Source: Hyphochytrium catenoides
Taxonomy: Eukaryota; Sar; Hyphochytriomycetes; Hyphochytriales; Hyphochytriaceae
NCBI GenBank assembly: GCA_900088475.1
Contig: FLMG01004074.1
Location: forward strand, 3,740-39,013
Length of the DNA: 35,274 nt
Reading direction: 5' to 3'
A program made the translations under genes and the position numbers. How positions within the stretch are numbered: position 1 is the first letter of the stretch; each line of letters begins with the position of its first letter. Positions 22,301 to 32,083 of the stretch are shown here, piece by piece. A model generated the notes under the pieces. The model worked only from the letters and a program-made list of their open reading frames with translations. It made no database searches and was not told where the DNA came from.

Positions 22301-25300
22301 CTTTGTCTCGCCTCTTTGTACGCTGTCCGCGGTGATCCGAGGCAGGAGCGAGAACGCTTTTTCTATAAAGTGATCTCTGTTTTGCTCTTGCTCTTACGAT
22401 GGGCTCTGTGTTGACTGGCTGACTTTTTCCTCCGCCGTCCTTGCTTCGCTCTTTCACCCGCTTCATCACATGTCTCTTCTATGGGCTCTTTACCCTGCAG
22501 ACACTGCAGGTCCATCCTCTCTGGCTGTGGAGAACCGAAAGTGCCTTCTTCCCATCCATTGTGCGGCGATGTACTATCCCGACACCAATATTCTCTCCCT
22601 TTTGCTAGAAGAAGAGGAAAGAGAGAAGAAGAGAGGTGAAGAAGAGAGTCTTCCCAAAAAGGGAGGAGAAAAGAGGCAACAAGGCTTTCGCCAGTCACCC
22701 TCTTCCGTCTCTCTTGCACGAGAGCCACAATGGCAAAGGAAAGCGAGAGAGAAGGAAGAGGAAGAGAAAAAACGAATCAAGAGCCTACGTGGAGAGAGCT
22801 CCTCCAAGGTTCTCCTACATCATGCGATTAGGAGTCCAGCTAACACAGCGGACAGCATTTCTCTCCTTCTCTCTCTCTTCTCTCCGCATCTTTTGACTCC
22901 CAACAGAGAGGGAGAGCTCCCTCTGCATACTGCCGTCAAATATAGGCGTTGGGATTTGGTCCCTATCCTTCTCATGGTCGAAGAGAAGGTTCCTCGTACC
23001 AGAAATACGGCTAAAGTGGGAGCAGGACAGAGGGATGGAGACGCTCCCCTCATTGACCCGGAACAGCGGAAAGGAGAGGAAAAAGAGAGAGAGAGAGCAG
23101 AAAGAGCAGTGAATATACCCAATCCCAGGGGATACACTCCGCTTCACTATGCAGCGCTCTACGGCGCCCCTGGAAAGCTCCTGGAGCTGATGAGCAAAGT
23201 GGCCAAGATATCGAGTGCTCGGGGTGAGAACAACAAGGAGGCTACTACTATTCCACTTCTTTATGTGCTGTCCTGCGGTAGACCCACCGCCACTTATCAC
23301 CTTCCTTCCCCACTCTCCTCCTTCTCTCTCCCTATACCTCTTTCTCCTCTGTCTGTCGCTCTCTCCGTCATCCAGCCCGCCCTCTCGTGGCCTCCTCTTA
23401 CTCTGTCTCTGATTCAAGTGACACCTGTCCATCGACTTGCTCTCTTCCCACCTCCTTAGTCTAGGCACTTTTTCACCTAGCGTGCCGCGTCTCCTTTTCG
23501 CCGTTTCTAGAAAGAGGCGCTTGCTCTCTCTGACTTCGAAAGCCTATTCTTAAACAATGTTAAACAGTCTCTACAAGGTTAATGTCTCTTGCCTTACTTC
23601 CCTCTTCCTTTTTCCAGATCCAGCTCTTCCGTATGCTGTACTCGCTCCTGCCGCAGATGGGAATCTCCCTATCCACCTCGCTGTGCGGCAAGGGACCGCA
23701 GAAGCGGTGCAAGTTCTGATGGACTTTGAGACATCTTGTCTTCTAGTCAGGAACAAGAGAGAAGAGCTACCACTACATATCGCCTTGAGAAGGGGTGGTG
23801 GGGACGGAGGGAAGGTCACTGCTGGAAAGAGACAGGCATCAGAGAGTCTTCAACGGAGAGACGATAGCTTCACTATTGTCGAGTCAATACTTCTTCTCGC
23901 GCCGGAGTGCTCCCAGCTCTCCTTTAGGGGAATTCGCCCGTTGGAGCTCTTTCTTTCAAAGAGAAGTGTACCTTTCTCTCTTGTGGAGCTCTTCATCAGA
24001 GCATTGAGAGAACTGAAGAGAGAAAGAGAAGGAAAAAAGAGACCTCAAGGTTCCGCCCTTACATCTTCACACTCTCTCCCTTCCTTCTCCCGTCAATCAT
24101 CTCTGCTTCGACCTTCATCCTCTTCATCTTTAGTTTCCCTTCCACGGCCACCGTCTTCTTCTTCGCTGGCCGTCACACCCTCATCCTCTAGCATTTTGAC
24201 AGAATCGGAGTCAGCTACCGCTTCTTCTTCTTCTTTGGACTATCTCTTCTTCCCTCCTCTCGACACGCTTCCTGTTTCTTTGAGCAGGAATGAGGATCGA
24301 GAGCACGGTTACAGCGTTAGAGAGCTTACGCTTCCAATGAAGACAAGGCTCCAAACGGGAGGCGATGGATCAGAAGCAAACAGCCAGGAAGGAATAAACA
24401 AAGACATAGGAGAAGCTCAGCAGAAAGAGAGAGACAAAAACGCGCAGCAAACGCCGGAGAAGAAAGAAGAGGCGCAGGATCGTACGACATCGGAGAGGAG
24501 ACTGGTCACGAGCTCCGGAAGGATCGTGGCAGGTTCGGAAGCTGACGAGCGGGCACGGCGGGAAGAGGAAGACGCTTACAGAGCCACAGAAGAGCAGAAG
24601 AAGCAAGGAACAGAGAAATGGGAAGGGGACACTGCAGCCAGTGGCGAGAGCAAACTGGGAAAGGAAAAACGGCGAATCGAAGAAGAAGAAGAGGCGCTAG
24701 CTTACCGTTTTTCATGGGAAATCCACCGCGTCCTGTCTACGTCTTTCCTGTCCACCACCTGCCAAGACGTCGACATCCTCAATGCTCTACGATCGGCAGT
24801 AAAGGAAGAAGAGAACGAAGAGACTAGAAAGCCACCAGAAAAGCAGGGAAAACTCCTTGAGAAGAGAGGAGAGAGAACAGAGAAAGAAAGGGTCCGTGAA
24901 GATAGAAGAGACAGGGGCGGTGGAGGCGTCACTACGATGGTGGAAGAAGAGACAGAAGAGGGGGAAAGAGAGAAAGAAGAGATCAAGGGAAAAGGGAAGT
25001 TTGAAGCTAAGGATACTATGAACGGAGAAGGAGCAGAAGCGAAGGGGGAGGAAGAAGGAAGCGGCAAAGGCCACAGGAAGAAGAGAATCGATAGCGTATT
25101 TCATAGCGCAGGCAGAACAGCCACAGCCGCCGCCAAGGCCAAGGAGAAAAGCAGGAAAAGCAAAGAGAGCGACATTCCTCCCGCCTCAGTCGAAGAACAG
25201 AACCAGTCAGACTCTCTCTCTCTGCCTGCTCTCTCTCTTCTTCCCTCTTGGAACAATGTCCGGAGTGAGCGCTTTAGAAGTGATGCAAGAAGAAGACTTC

Positions 25301-25824
25301 GGCGTCTCTATGACTCTCCCAGTCCCTCCTGGGAACTTGAGCGGCTTCTCTCTCTCCTCTCCGCTACTGCCTCTTCCAGTCTTTCGTCTTGGTCTTCCAG
25401 TAAGGAAAGAAAGGGAAAGAAAGAGAGAGGTCAGCTGGAGGAGCTACAGCGGTGCTGCTATGAGCTGAAGAGGAGGCTGGAAGAGGCCATGAAGCAGGAG
25501 GAGCTTGAAGAGAGGAGACAGCATCTTGCCTTACGCAAGCAAGAAGAGGCAGCAGAGAGAAGTGTCTTGGCAAAGGAGGGAGAGGAGCATTCAAAGGGCA
25601 GGGATAAAGGAAGAAGAGGCAGCGGCGATACGGCTAAGAGCAGGTTACAATCACTGAGGATGAGGCTGATCGATGGTGGCACTGTTAGAGAACTTAAGCA
25701 GCTGCAGTGAGTATATATCCCCGCTGCTCTCTGTTGTTTGTCCCATCGCTCTCTCTTTCCGTAGCTCTCGCACTCCTCGTTGTCTCCTTCTGTCTCTCTT
25801 CTTGTCTGTCGCTTTCTCTGTGTG

Positions 25825-25855
<31 letters not shown>

Positions 25856-26204
25856 TCCTCTCTCTAGCTGTCTCTCTCACTACACTGCCTCTCTCCCTCT
25901 CTCTGTCACAATCTCTCTCTTATGCGTTAGGGAAACGTTAGGTGAAGGAGAAAGCGGCAATCTCCGAAGGCTGATGGGGCGATGTGTTGACCTAGTCCTT
26001 GCGTCTCCCGCCTGGGTAGCAAGGCACGAGTTTTATATGCAAAGACATGCAGAGAGACAGAGCAACCAATCGCAAGAGCTCGACAAAGGACGCGGCGACG
26101 GCGAGAAGGCGAAGGAGCAGCGACCAAAGGTTGTCAGCAGCGCTTCTGACAGCGAAAAAAGCGAAGAGCGTGAGAACGTTAGACCTGAGCAAATCGGCGC
26201 ATAG
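19362..26204 (+). CDS. large ankyrin-repeat / coiled-coil protein (7 exons, ~1660 aa)
   Basis: Probably a scaffold; no enzymatic motif is visible. Exons: 19362-20383, 20651-20890, 21066-21312, 21763-22096, 22501-23277, 23618-25706, 25931-26204, all GT..AG and in phase. Residues 1-190 are low-complexity Ser/Pro/Lys/Arg. Residues 195-503 form a helical region I do not recognise (FWLPPWVQKEEQ, LWMPEETDAFLTAAL, WWHPIPDVPPSVISPIH). Residues 504-940 hold eight ankyrin cores: LPLHYA, TPLHLA, TPLHMA, LPIHCA, LPLHTA, TPLHYA, LPIHLA, LPLHIA. Several are separated by long Glu/Lys/Arg insertions, so the solenoid is interrupted. Residues 950-1560 are Ser-rich then strongly Glu/Lys/Arg-rich, coiled-coil-like; the tail is basic then acidic. 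The ATG at 19362 is the first in frame. The 450-nt intron before 21763 could conceal a short exon, and the first three exons could be a separate gene, though phase joins them cleanly. Confidence 0.82.
25819..25853 (+). repeat. (TG)n(TC)n compound microsatellite in ankyrin intron 6
   Basis: About seven TG units run into about eleven TC units. It lies in the last intron of the ankyrin gene, with pyrimidines on the sense strand upstream of the GCGTTAG acceptor. Confidence 0.9.
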
Positions 26205-26695
26205 AGTGCATGCTGGCAAGAGATGATAGCAAGAAGAGAGAGGGAGAGTGAGAGAGAGACCGAGAGAGAGAGCGGGAGAGAGATTCTGGGCAGGAAAAGA
26301 GAGAGAGAAAGAGTTATGATGTGGAGCAAGAAACAGCCAGAGAAAGACCCAAGCCACATCTCGTTCACGTTACCTTCGGCACCGCAGACAAATCTTACGC
26401 ATATAACTTAAGACTGATGTTAGTATTCGGCAAGTAATACCAAAAAAGCGCTTTTTTCGGTCAGAATCTCTATAATACATGACATTGGCGTCTGTGATGC
26501 TTCGTTTGTGCCTCTTCTAACATCTCTGCAGGCACGTCGCAACGGTCAGTCAGAGATCCAGGACCAACGGAGACTCTGGCCAGCAGAAAGACCCATTGCA
26601 CGATAAGTCAAGGGCGTCAGTTGGCTCTCTGGAGCTTGTTGGTGTGTGCCGAAGAAGGATATGTAGAGATTGTTCTCACAAGTATAAGCATTCCC
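26205..26695. other. intergenic, GA-rich then unremarkable
   Basis: Purine-rich on the plus strand at 26231-26312 (imperfect GA repeat), immediately 3' of the ankyrin stop. The following 380 bases lead to the next plus-strand gene. The frame of that gene is open upstream of its ATG for many codons, so an additional 5' exon part cannot be excluded. No polyadenylation signal of AATAAA type is seen. Confidence 0.5.
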
Positions 26696-28351
26696 ATGGC
26701 AGCAGAACTCACTGAAGACTCGTTGGAGAGCTTTACCCATACCGATGCTAAGATCCTACTCAATCAGCTCTTTGATGGGAGGAAGACAAGCTTGAGGCGG
26801 ATAGTACGAAGCCGGGATGAGCTTCAGAACAAGTCTAAGAAGAGAAGGCGACCAGAAAACACCTCTCAGTATCAGGCTGAACTCCGAAGTCGCTATCCAA
26901 GCATGTAAGACCTCTGCTGTCGGCGCTGCTCTGCAATGAAGGCGCTAACAGTAGCCCCTAGATTTGCCATGAAGAGTTGGCCTCGAATAAATGATCGGAA
27001 AGAAAGGTGAGGTCACCGCTTCAAGCCAGTTTACTTCAGAGACAATGATGAAAGGCGTGATACTGTCCGGGATAGCTTCTGAAGGAGAGACAGACAGAAA
27101 TAGATAGATAGCGAAGTAGTGGGCTACACAGCGAGAGACGACGAGACTCACCGGAAGCTGGTGAGATGGAAACGTAGAAGGGAGGACAACAGACCAAAAC
27201 CGGCGTTTCAACGGAAGAGCTCCTGGGGCCCATGTTCTGATTAGGATATTGACCTGCTGTCCCACAGCCTGCCAGAGAGCGAGGGGGATGTCGTGGAACT
27301 TGGCGCAACATCGCAGGGAGAGCAACTCCTCCTGGATATGAGACAAGAGAGGGCAGAAACCACGGAGAAGATGTTTGGGCAGGCGGGCAACACTATTCTA
27401 AAGATGGTGGAGAGAGAGCTTTATAATGCTGAGGCTGAGAGATCAGTCTCTAGTGGACAGAGTGCCCTTATCGAGGGCTCAGAAGACTGGAGGACCCTGC
27501 AGCATCGTATAGCCAGGGAGACAGAGCGTGTGATAAGTGAGCTGATAGACAGACTTCTCATCAATCAGTGGAAGAAGCTCTCTGAAGAAGAGAGACTGAA
27601 GAGATATAGGTACTCCCCATCAGTGAAGTTACTTCCTCCTTCTGGTCTCACTTTTTATTCTTTAGTTCTTTTGACGGGCCTGGCAATGCTCCTTGTTGGG
27701 TCTGATTCCTCCCACAATTGCTTCTGTGGTCCTCTCTCTCTCTCTCTCTCTCTCTCTTCCCCTCTCTCTCCTCTCTCTCTCTCTATCTGTCTCTCTCTCT
27801 GTGGGTGTGGGTGTGTGTCTGTCTGTCTCTCTCTGTCTCTCTCTCATGCACTCTCTCTTTGATTCCGATTCCCTCTTCTCGATCAATCCTCTTCACCTAT
27901 TATGCGGACATCGGTGCAAGTGTTAAGTGTCTGCCGATGCGTTTGTCTTGCTAATTGCGTCGTGGTGTCAACAGGGCGAAAGACAGATTGCGCGCCAAAG
28001 GCAAAGGAGATTGGAGGCATTGCCTCGAAGCGGTCAGAGAGAAGCCCGACGGCTTATCTGAGCATCTCATCACTTCTTTCGATGCCTGGTAAGACGAGGC
28101 TTTCCCGGCCGTATAGATGGAGTCAATTTTTTGCTCTTTATGAAGTCCAGTCCTCTATCTGCAAAGCAGCCGATGTAATCTTGATCTTGCTGCTGACCTC
28201 TTTTACCGCCATCCCTCTCGTGTGCAGCTATAGCAATGCCTTCAAGAGGACCAAATTTCTGTTCGCGCCGCCGGAGAGGCCAAGCGATCCGAGGCAGTCT
28301 GAGGACAAGAGCAACGTCCGCGAAACGACTAGAAAGAGACCAGTAAATTAG
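26696..28351 (+). CDS. unknown basic/helical protein (4 exons, 262 aa)
   Basis: I do not recognise a family. Exons 26696-26904, 27268-27609, 27975-28088 and 28228-28351 join at GT..AG sites, all in phase 2. Residues 1-20 are acidic (MAAELTEDSLESFTHTD), 25-65 basic (KSKKRRRPENTS, possible nuclear signal), 90-185 predicted helical (TERVISELIDRLLINQWKKL), and the C-terminus is basic and disordered (ERPSDPRQSEDK, TRKRPVN). There is no signal peptide or membrane segment. The ATG at 26696 has a purine-poor but acceptable context (TTCCCATGG). The third and fourth introns sit where a 153-codon antisense frame exists, but codon composition and splice consistency favour the plus strand. The gene is convergent with the complex I subunit gene at 28622. 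Exon 2 partly overlaps an antisense splice-like structure (see findings), which lowers confidence in its 5' edge. Confidence 0.6.
27731..27845 (+). repeat. CT/GT-rich imperfect microsatellite in intron 2
   Basis: A long run of CT with interspersed GT/GGGTGTG units, inside the second intron (27610-27974) of the 262-aa gene, pyrimidine-rich on the sense strand. Confidence 0.9.
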
Positions 28352-28621
28352 AGATGCGCGTGGCTGGGGCCGCTGCTTATAATAGAATGAGTGATTGTTC
28401 CATACGCAAGGCATGGGCCAACAACTGCTACTGAGAGAGCTACTCAGCTTGGAAACGCCTTGCTCAAGATATGTCCCTTCGCTTACCTCCCAACCCCAGA
28501 GCCTATAACCCGCTACTCTCAAAGTAATCACTCTCTCTCCGCCACACTAGATGAGACTGTTGATGGATCGGGTTCTGAAGAGACTATGTCACATCTTCGG
28601 CCCTATCTCTCTTGGGTTGAT

Positions 28622-29205
28622 CTACTGCTGCATCGCTGCTCTGACATCATCTGAGTTCTCCCGTTCACCTCGAAGGCGCTGATTAGACACGGCAATTCCG
28701 GTGAATAACCCACCAATGGCTGAGGACAGTCCGCAGAGCAGGGCAAAGGACACTCTGTGATTCCTTCCGGCCTTCAGACCTGAAAGACGTAGGAAGCGGA
28801 CAAACATACCGTCATGCGGGAGGAGATGAAAATGGGAGAAAGACAGTGCGACGAGGAGAAAACATAGAAAAGAGAGCAAAAGAGAGAGAGATCGAAAGAG
28901 AAAAAGGAGCACAATTCCAGGAAAGGCAGAGGAAGATGTCTTAAGGTCGAGAAATGGCACTCAGCTATGGCGAAGACGACTGTGGGCAAGATGCAGGATT
29001 TAGTGAGCGTAAGCCAGAGCCTGATAGATAGACCAGTCTGCAGAGCGTTACTATTCAGGAGCGGCACATACCAGATATATATCCAAAGACTGTGCCGCCC
29101 GCAGTGAAGACGCCTGTTCTAGCAAAGTCGCGGCTGTTAAGGTTCGCAACTCCATCCGATAGGGTAGGATTGGGGTTGATCACAGGGTATCTAGGCAATG
29201 CAGTT
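28622..29205 (-). CDS. mitochondrial complex I subunit, NUXM / plant 20.9 kDa family (5' exon not found)
   Basis: A small accessory membrane subunit of NADH:ubiquinone oxidoreductase in the inner mitochondrial membrane. Two minus-strand exons are certain: 29205-29072 and 28779-28622, joined in phase across a 292-nt intron rich in CT on the sense strand. The N-terminal domain reads ALPRYPVINPNPTLSDGVAN, matching the family pattern YPVxDxNPxxxxVVxNF, followed by a first membrane helix (RTGVFTAGGTVFGYISG) and a second (FALLCGLSSAIGGLFTGIAV) and a polar tail. The two exons give 96 residues; plant homologues are about 106 residues, so roughly ten residues and the ATG must be in an upstream exon ending in phase 2, before 29206. 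No convincing one is visible. Fungal 21-kDa subunit homologues are longer. Family assignment is from remembered consensus. Confidence 0.82.
28868..28907 (-). repeat. purine-rich tract in complex I subunit intron
   Basis: AG-rich on the plus strand, hence CT-rich on the sense strand of the minus gene, inside the 28780-29071 intron. It follows the same polarity as other introns in the window. Confidence 0.8.
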
Positions 29206-29343
29206 CTGCATAAGGGGAAAGGAATGGGGATAAGTGAGAAGACGTAAAGAAAATTGGAGCAGGAGGGACCAAGGAGCGTGAAGTCAGCTATCAAGGAGCA
29301 TTCTAGAGCGATGCTGTAGGGAGAAGAGAGACGCTAGAAAAGA

Positions 29344-29598
29344 TTAAAGAAAAGGGAACGTAGCGGCCAATAGGGAGGAAACCGTTCCAGACAACGGTAT
29401 AGGACAATGCGAAAGGCTAGTAAAAGGAAGAGACAAATAGAACGATTTGAAGCCAGATGCGCCCATTTCTGGGGTTATCTCTTCGCTTGAAATAATGGCA
29501 GAGGAGGCAATAGACCACAGGATAGCAGAGGCAACAACGGGCAGGAAGAGGGCTTCAAAGGCAAGTGGCGACAGAAATGAGCAGAGATTTGATAACAT
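29344..29598 (-). CDS. possible hydrophobic ORF upstream of complex I gene
   Basis: I do not recognise this ORF. From ATG 29598 an 84-codon frame encodes a hydrophobic stretch (FEALFLPVVASAILWSIASS) followed by SSEEITPEMGASGF. An acceptor-like TGTGTAG lies just before the ATG, and another strong acceptor (TCTCCCTACAG before 29314) lies downstream, so parts of this region may be exons of a small minus-strand membrane-protein gene, or of the missing 5' part of the complex I subunit gene. No joined model gives a recognisable protein. Confidence 0.2.
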   Translation of the reverse strand: MLSNLCSFLSPLAFEALFLPVVASAILWSIASSAIISSEEITPEMGASGFKSFYLSLPFTSLSHCPIPLSGTVSSLLAATFPFL

Positions 29599-29757
29599 GA
29601 GTATCTACACATGAGAGAATATTGACAAGCAGGGGTAAGAACATGCCATAAATCAACGGCAAGCAATGCGGCAACCCAGCTCATCGTAACCTCTCTCTTC
29701 CTCGCCTTACCCTGACGACATGATGACCTGTCCAACTCGTAACTTTTCAGACACGTT

Positions 29758-29991
29758 GATGCTCTAGTGAAAAGAGATATCGTCTGCTGTCTAAGTCTAG
29801 GTAGAATGGACAGTTTGCTCAGCTACACCGCCTTAGCTCTCAGAAGCAAAGACCCGACGTCTGCAGATTCCTGGTGGAGCTTAATTGCAGCTTCAGAATG
29901 TCCGGAATCTCTGCTTTCAACAGTGGAAGTCAATGCTAGGCTCATATATCGTAAATATAGTACATTAGGTCTTAGAATGACAATGATATGA
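29758..29991 (+). CDS. possible exon or remnant, unknown
   Basis: I do not recognise this frame. It is open from a TTTTCAG acceptor (29745-29751) to a TGA at 29989-29991. The clearest part starts at ATG 29809: MDSLLSYTALALRSKD, then SWWSLIAASECPESLLSTVE. It looks protein-like in composition but has no supported partner exons. It could be a terminal exon, a decayed gene or chance. Confidence 0.2.
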   Translation, partial: DALVKRDIVCCLSLGRMDSLLSYTALALRSKDPTSADSWWSLIAASECPESLLSTVEVNARLIYRKYSTLGLRMTMI

Positions 29992-30967
29992 TTCCGAATG
30001 AGGATTGTTATTGTGTTATTGCCTTCCCCACACTTTTTGCCGTGCAAATCTTATGCTAGGAAATAACTAGGAAGGCTGGCTTTAGCGATGAGGAGGCTTT
30101 GGTTTCGATGCCAGAAGACAATCATCATCTGTGGCTGCTGATGTGAGGGCAGTCCAGCCAAGGACGCGTAGGTTGGCATACTTATTATTAAAGCGCGTGC
30201 TTTGTGTCTCGATACCTCTCTCGTCTGCTTTATGTCTCAATACCTCTCTAGAGAAGCGCTGAGGGAGGTACATCCGAGTTCAAAGCGTATGGAATGACGT
30301 GCACTGTGGAGACGATAATGCGCTCCTCAGGGCAGGTGATATAAGGGAGATAATCAGGAAAAGTTGAGCCTAACAGGAAGAAGTTTAGCTTATATTTTGT
30401 TGTTGGTGAGGAGCACGAGCCTTCTTTAGGACTTAGGTTGGTCTATCGCGGTTCGCTTGTGTGCAGGCAGGAGCTTTTTAGCTGGCGCATAATGGTAAGA
30501 GGGGTCCTTTTGTTTGTTACGAAGCAGCTCTGAGTGAGTGCTGCTGACCACTAAACTTCGAAGGCTGACCCTATCTTCGTTGGCAAGTCAGCAAAGGTGC
30601 TTGGAGCACGGAGCTTGGACGGCTGGGCATTGAGTATGTTTGGAAAATGCCTACAACTCCGCTTCAAGTGCAAACATAGATTTAGTTAGTGAGAGCTTTG
30701 CATCTCTGGCAGCACTGGTGGGTGATTGATTTGAGAGACTGTGTATCAGAGAGCTCCGGACGAAGAGAAACTTCGCTTCGCTTGATGAACGCTAAGCCGC
30801 AGATGGGACCAAGCAAAAGGCCACTAAATGAGAAGAACGACATTTACCTTTTTCTGCTTCTCACCGCATGGCAACTAGCGCAACTCTCTATCTCCTTGAT
30901 GTCGAGCTGTGACCAACACAAAGCTTATGGTCAACTCAACTCTTTCTGTTTGTTTGGGAAGGTGCTA

Positions 30968-31014
30968 ATCGACGCCACTACTCTGTTGGTGCACTTTAGT
31001 GATGCTAGGGCCAC
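30968..31014 (+). repeat. 47-bp direct repeat, copy 1
   Basis: Identical to 31041-31087 except for one G/T difference; start-to-start distance 73 bp. The unit contains GCACTTTAGTGATGCTAGGG. Confidence 0.95.
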
Positions 31015-31040
31015 ATGCTCCTCTTCTCGTCATTGAGCTC

Positions 31041-31087
31041 ATCGACGCCACTACTCTGTTGTTGCACTTTAGTGATGCTAGGGCCAC
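31041..31087 (+). repeat. 47-bp direct repeat, copy 2
   Basis: Second copy of the 30968-31014 unit, separated from it by 26 bp of unrelated sequence. One mismatch in 47 implies a recent duplication. Confidence 0.95.
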
Positions 31088-31457
31088 TGCCGCAAGAGGC
31101 ATTCAGACGAGTTGCCCCTTATGCTCCTTCTCTTTAGACAGTGGCACTCACCTCTGTTGGGCCAAGACGTGGTTTAGGTGTGCATAAGAAAGGTTCATCC
31201 TCTCGGGCTTTGAGCTCTACTATCCTAAACATTAACTTCAAAGGCAATCGACTACGTAGTGTACGTGACGTGTCGACGCCATGAGCTACGCCATGTCGTG
31301 TGGCGTTAATCTTCACCTGAAGAAGGCACTGTACTCTAAAAAACAGGATGTTGACTGCCGCGTGAGGACCTGACAGCAAGAGTATCCTAGAGTGCTTGTC
31401 TCTGAGCTCTGCCAGCATAAGGGGCGTTCTCATTCTTTCTCTATGCTCAAGTCCAAA

Positions 31458-31473
31458 TACATGGATCCATGTA
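31458..31473. repeat. 16-bp perfect palindrome
   Basis: TACATGGATCCATGTA is identical to its own reverse complement. It lies in a non-coding stretch near the 12-bp inverted pair; function unknown. Confidence 0.9.
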
Positions 31474-32083
31474 CTATGGACCTTGAACAAGAAAGGGATG
31501 GAGCAGCAAGTAACTGATCCCTCTCCTCTCATTAAGTTGCCATATCCCGATCTCCTCTCTCTTCCTACCTTTTCGCTCTCCTGTTGAAGATAAACTCCAT
31601 CATTCCAATCCCTGCCCCAACACAGCGGCCATTAGGAAGGATAACTTCGATGGGAGACGACCAGATGTTGGCTGCCCACCTCTGCTAAGAAGTAGCACAG
31701 ACTAAGCCACAAGGAGCTAAGAAAGAGAAACGACAGTGGCTGTTAACTATCTTCTCTTATAAGAACTATGTGTCGGACAAAGCCAAAGGCGATAAATGAA
31801 AAGGGCAAACGTAAGGGATGTATATTATAAGGGATAAACGCGAAGCAATAGTTAATAATAATCTACAGATCGTCTGCAAAGCTTGACGTTTGCACGGAAC
31901 CTTCTTCTAAAGTAGATAAGAGACGAGGGCGGACAAAACTGAGTCTCTGAGTAAAGAGGTAAATCATAAAAATAAATAAAGGTCACACATGGACGTTTTG
32001 AAAGTAAAATAAGGGCAGAGAAAGGAGGAAAAGACTGGAGAGAACGAGAAGGAGAAGACAGAGGAGAATGTTCAGTGTCTTCT

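Larger units (their letters stand above)
29992..32083. other. gene-poor region with duplications
   Basis: No recognisable gene. It holds the 47-bp direct repeat (30968-31087), a 12-bp inverted pair (31114-31125 and 31414-31425) and a 16-bp palindrome (31458-31473). The AT-richer stretch at 31790-32000 is probably the 3' UTR of the minus-strand finger gene. A 132-codon minus frame (31134-31532) overlaps the duplicated segment and does not look like a protein. Confidence 0.5.

Noticed and set aside
22815-23468. 217-codon antisense frame inside the ankyrin gene
   Set aside because: A shadow of the charged coding sequence on the plus strand, which contains clear ankyrin motifs.
28070-28531. 153-codon antisense frame over exons 3-4 of the 262-aa gene
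   Set aside because: It crosses well-placed plus-strand splice sites, has no recognisable motif, and the plus-strand exons join in consistent phase.
31134-31532. 132-codon minus-strand frame
   Set aside because: Overlaps duplicated non-coding sequence and has no domain-like pattern.
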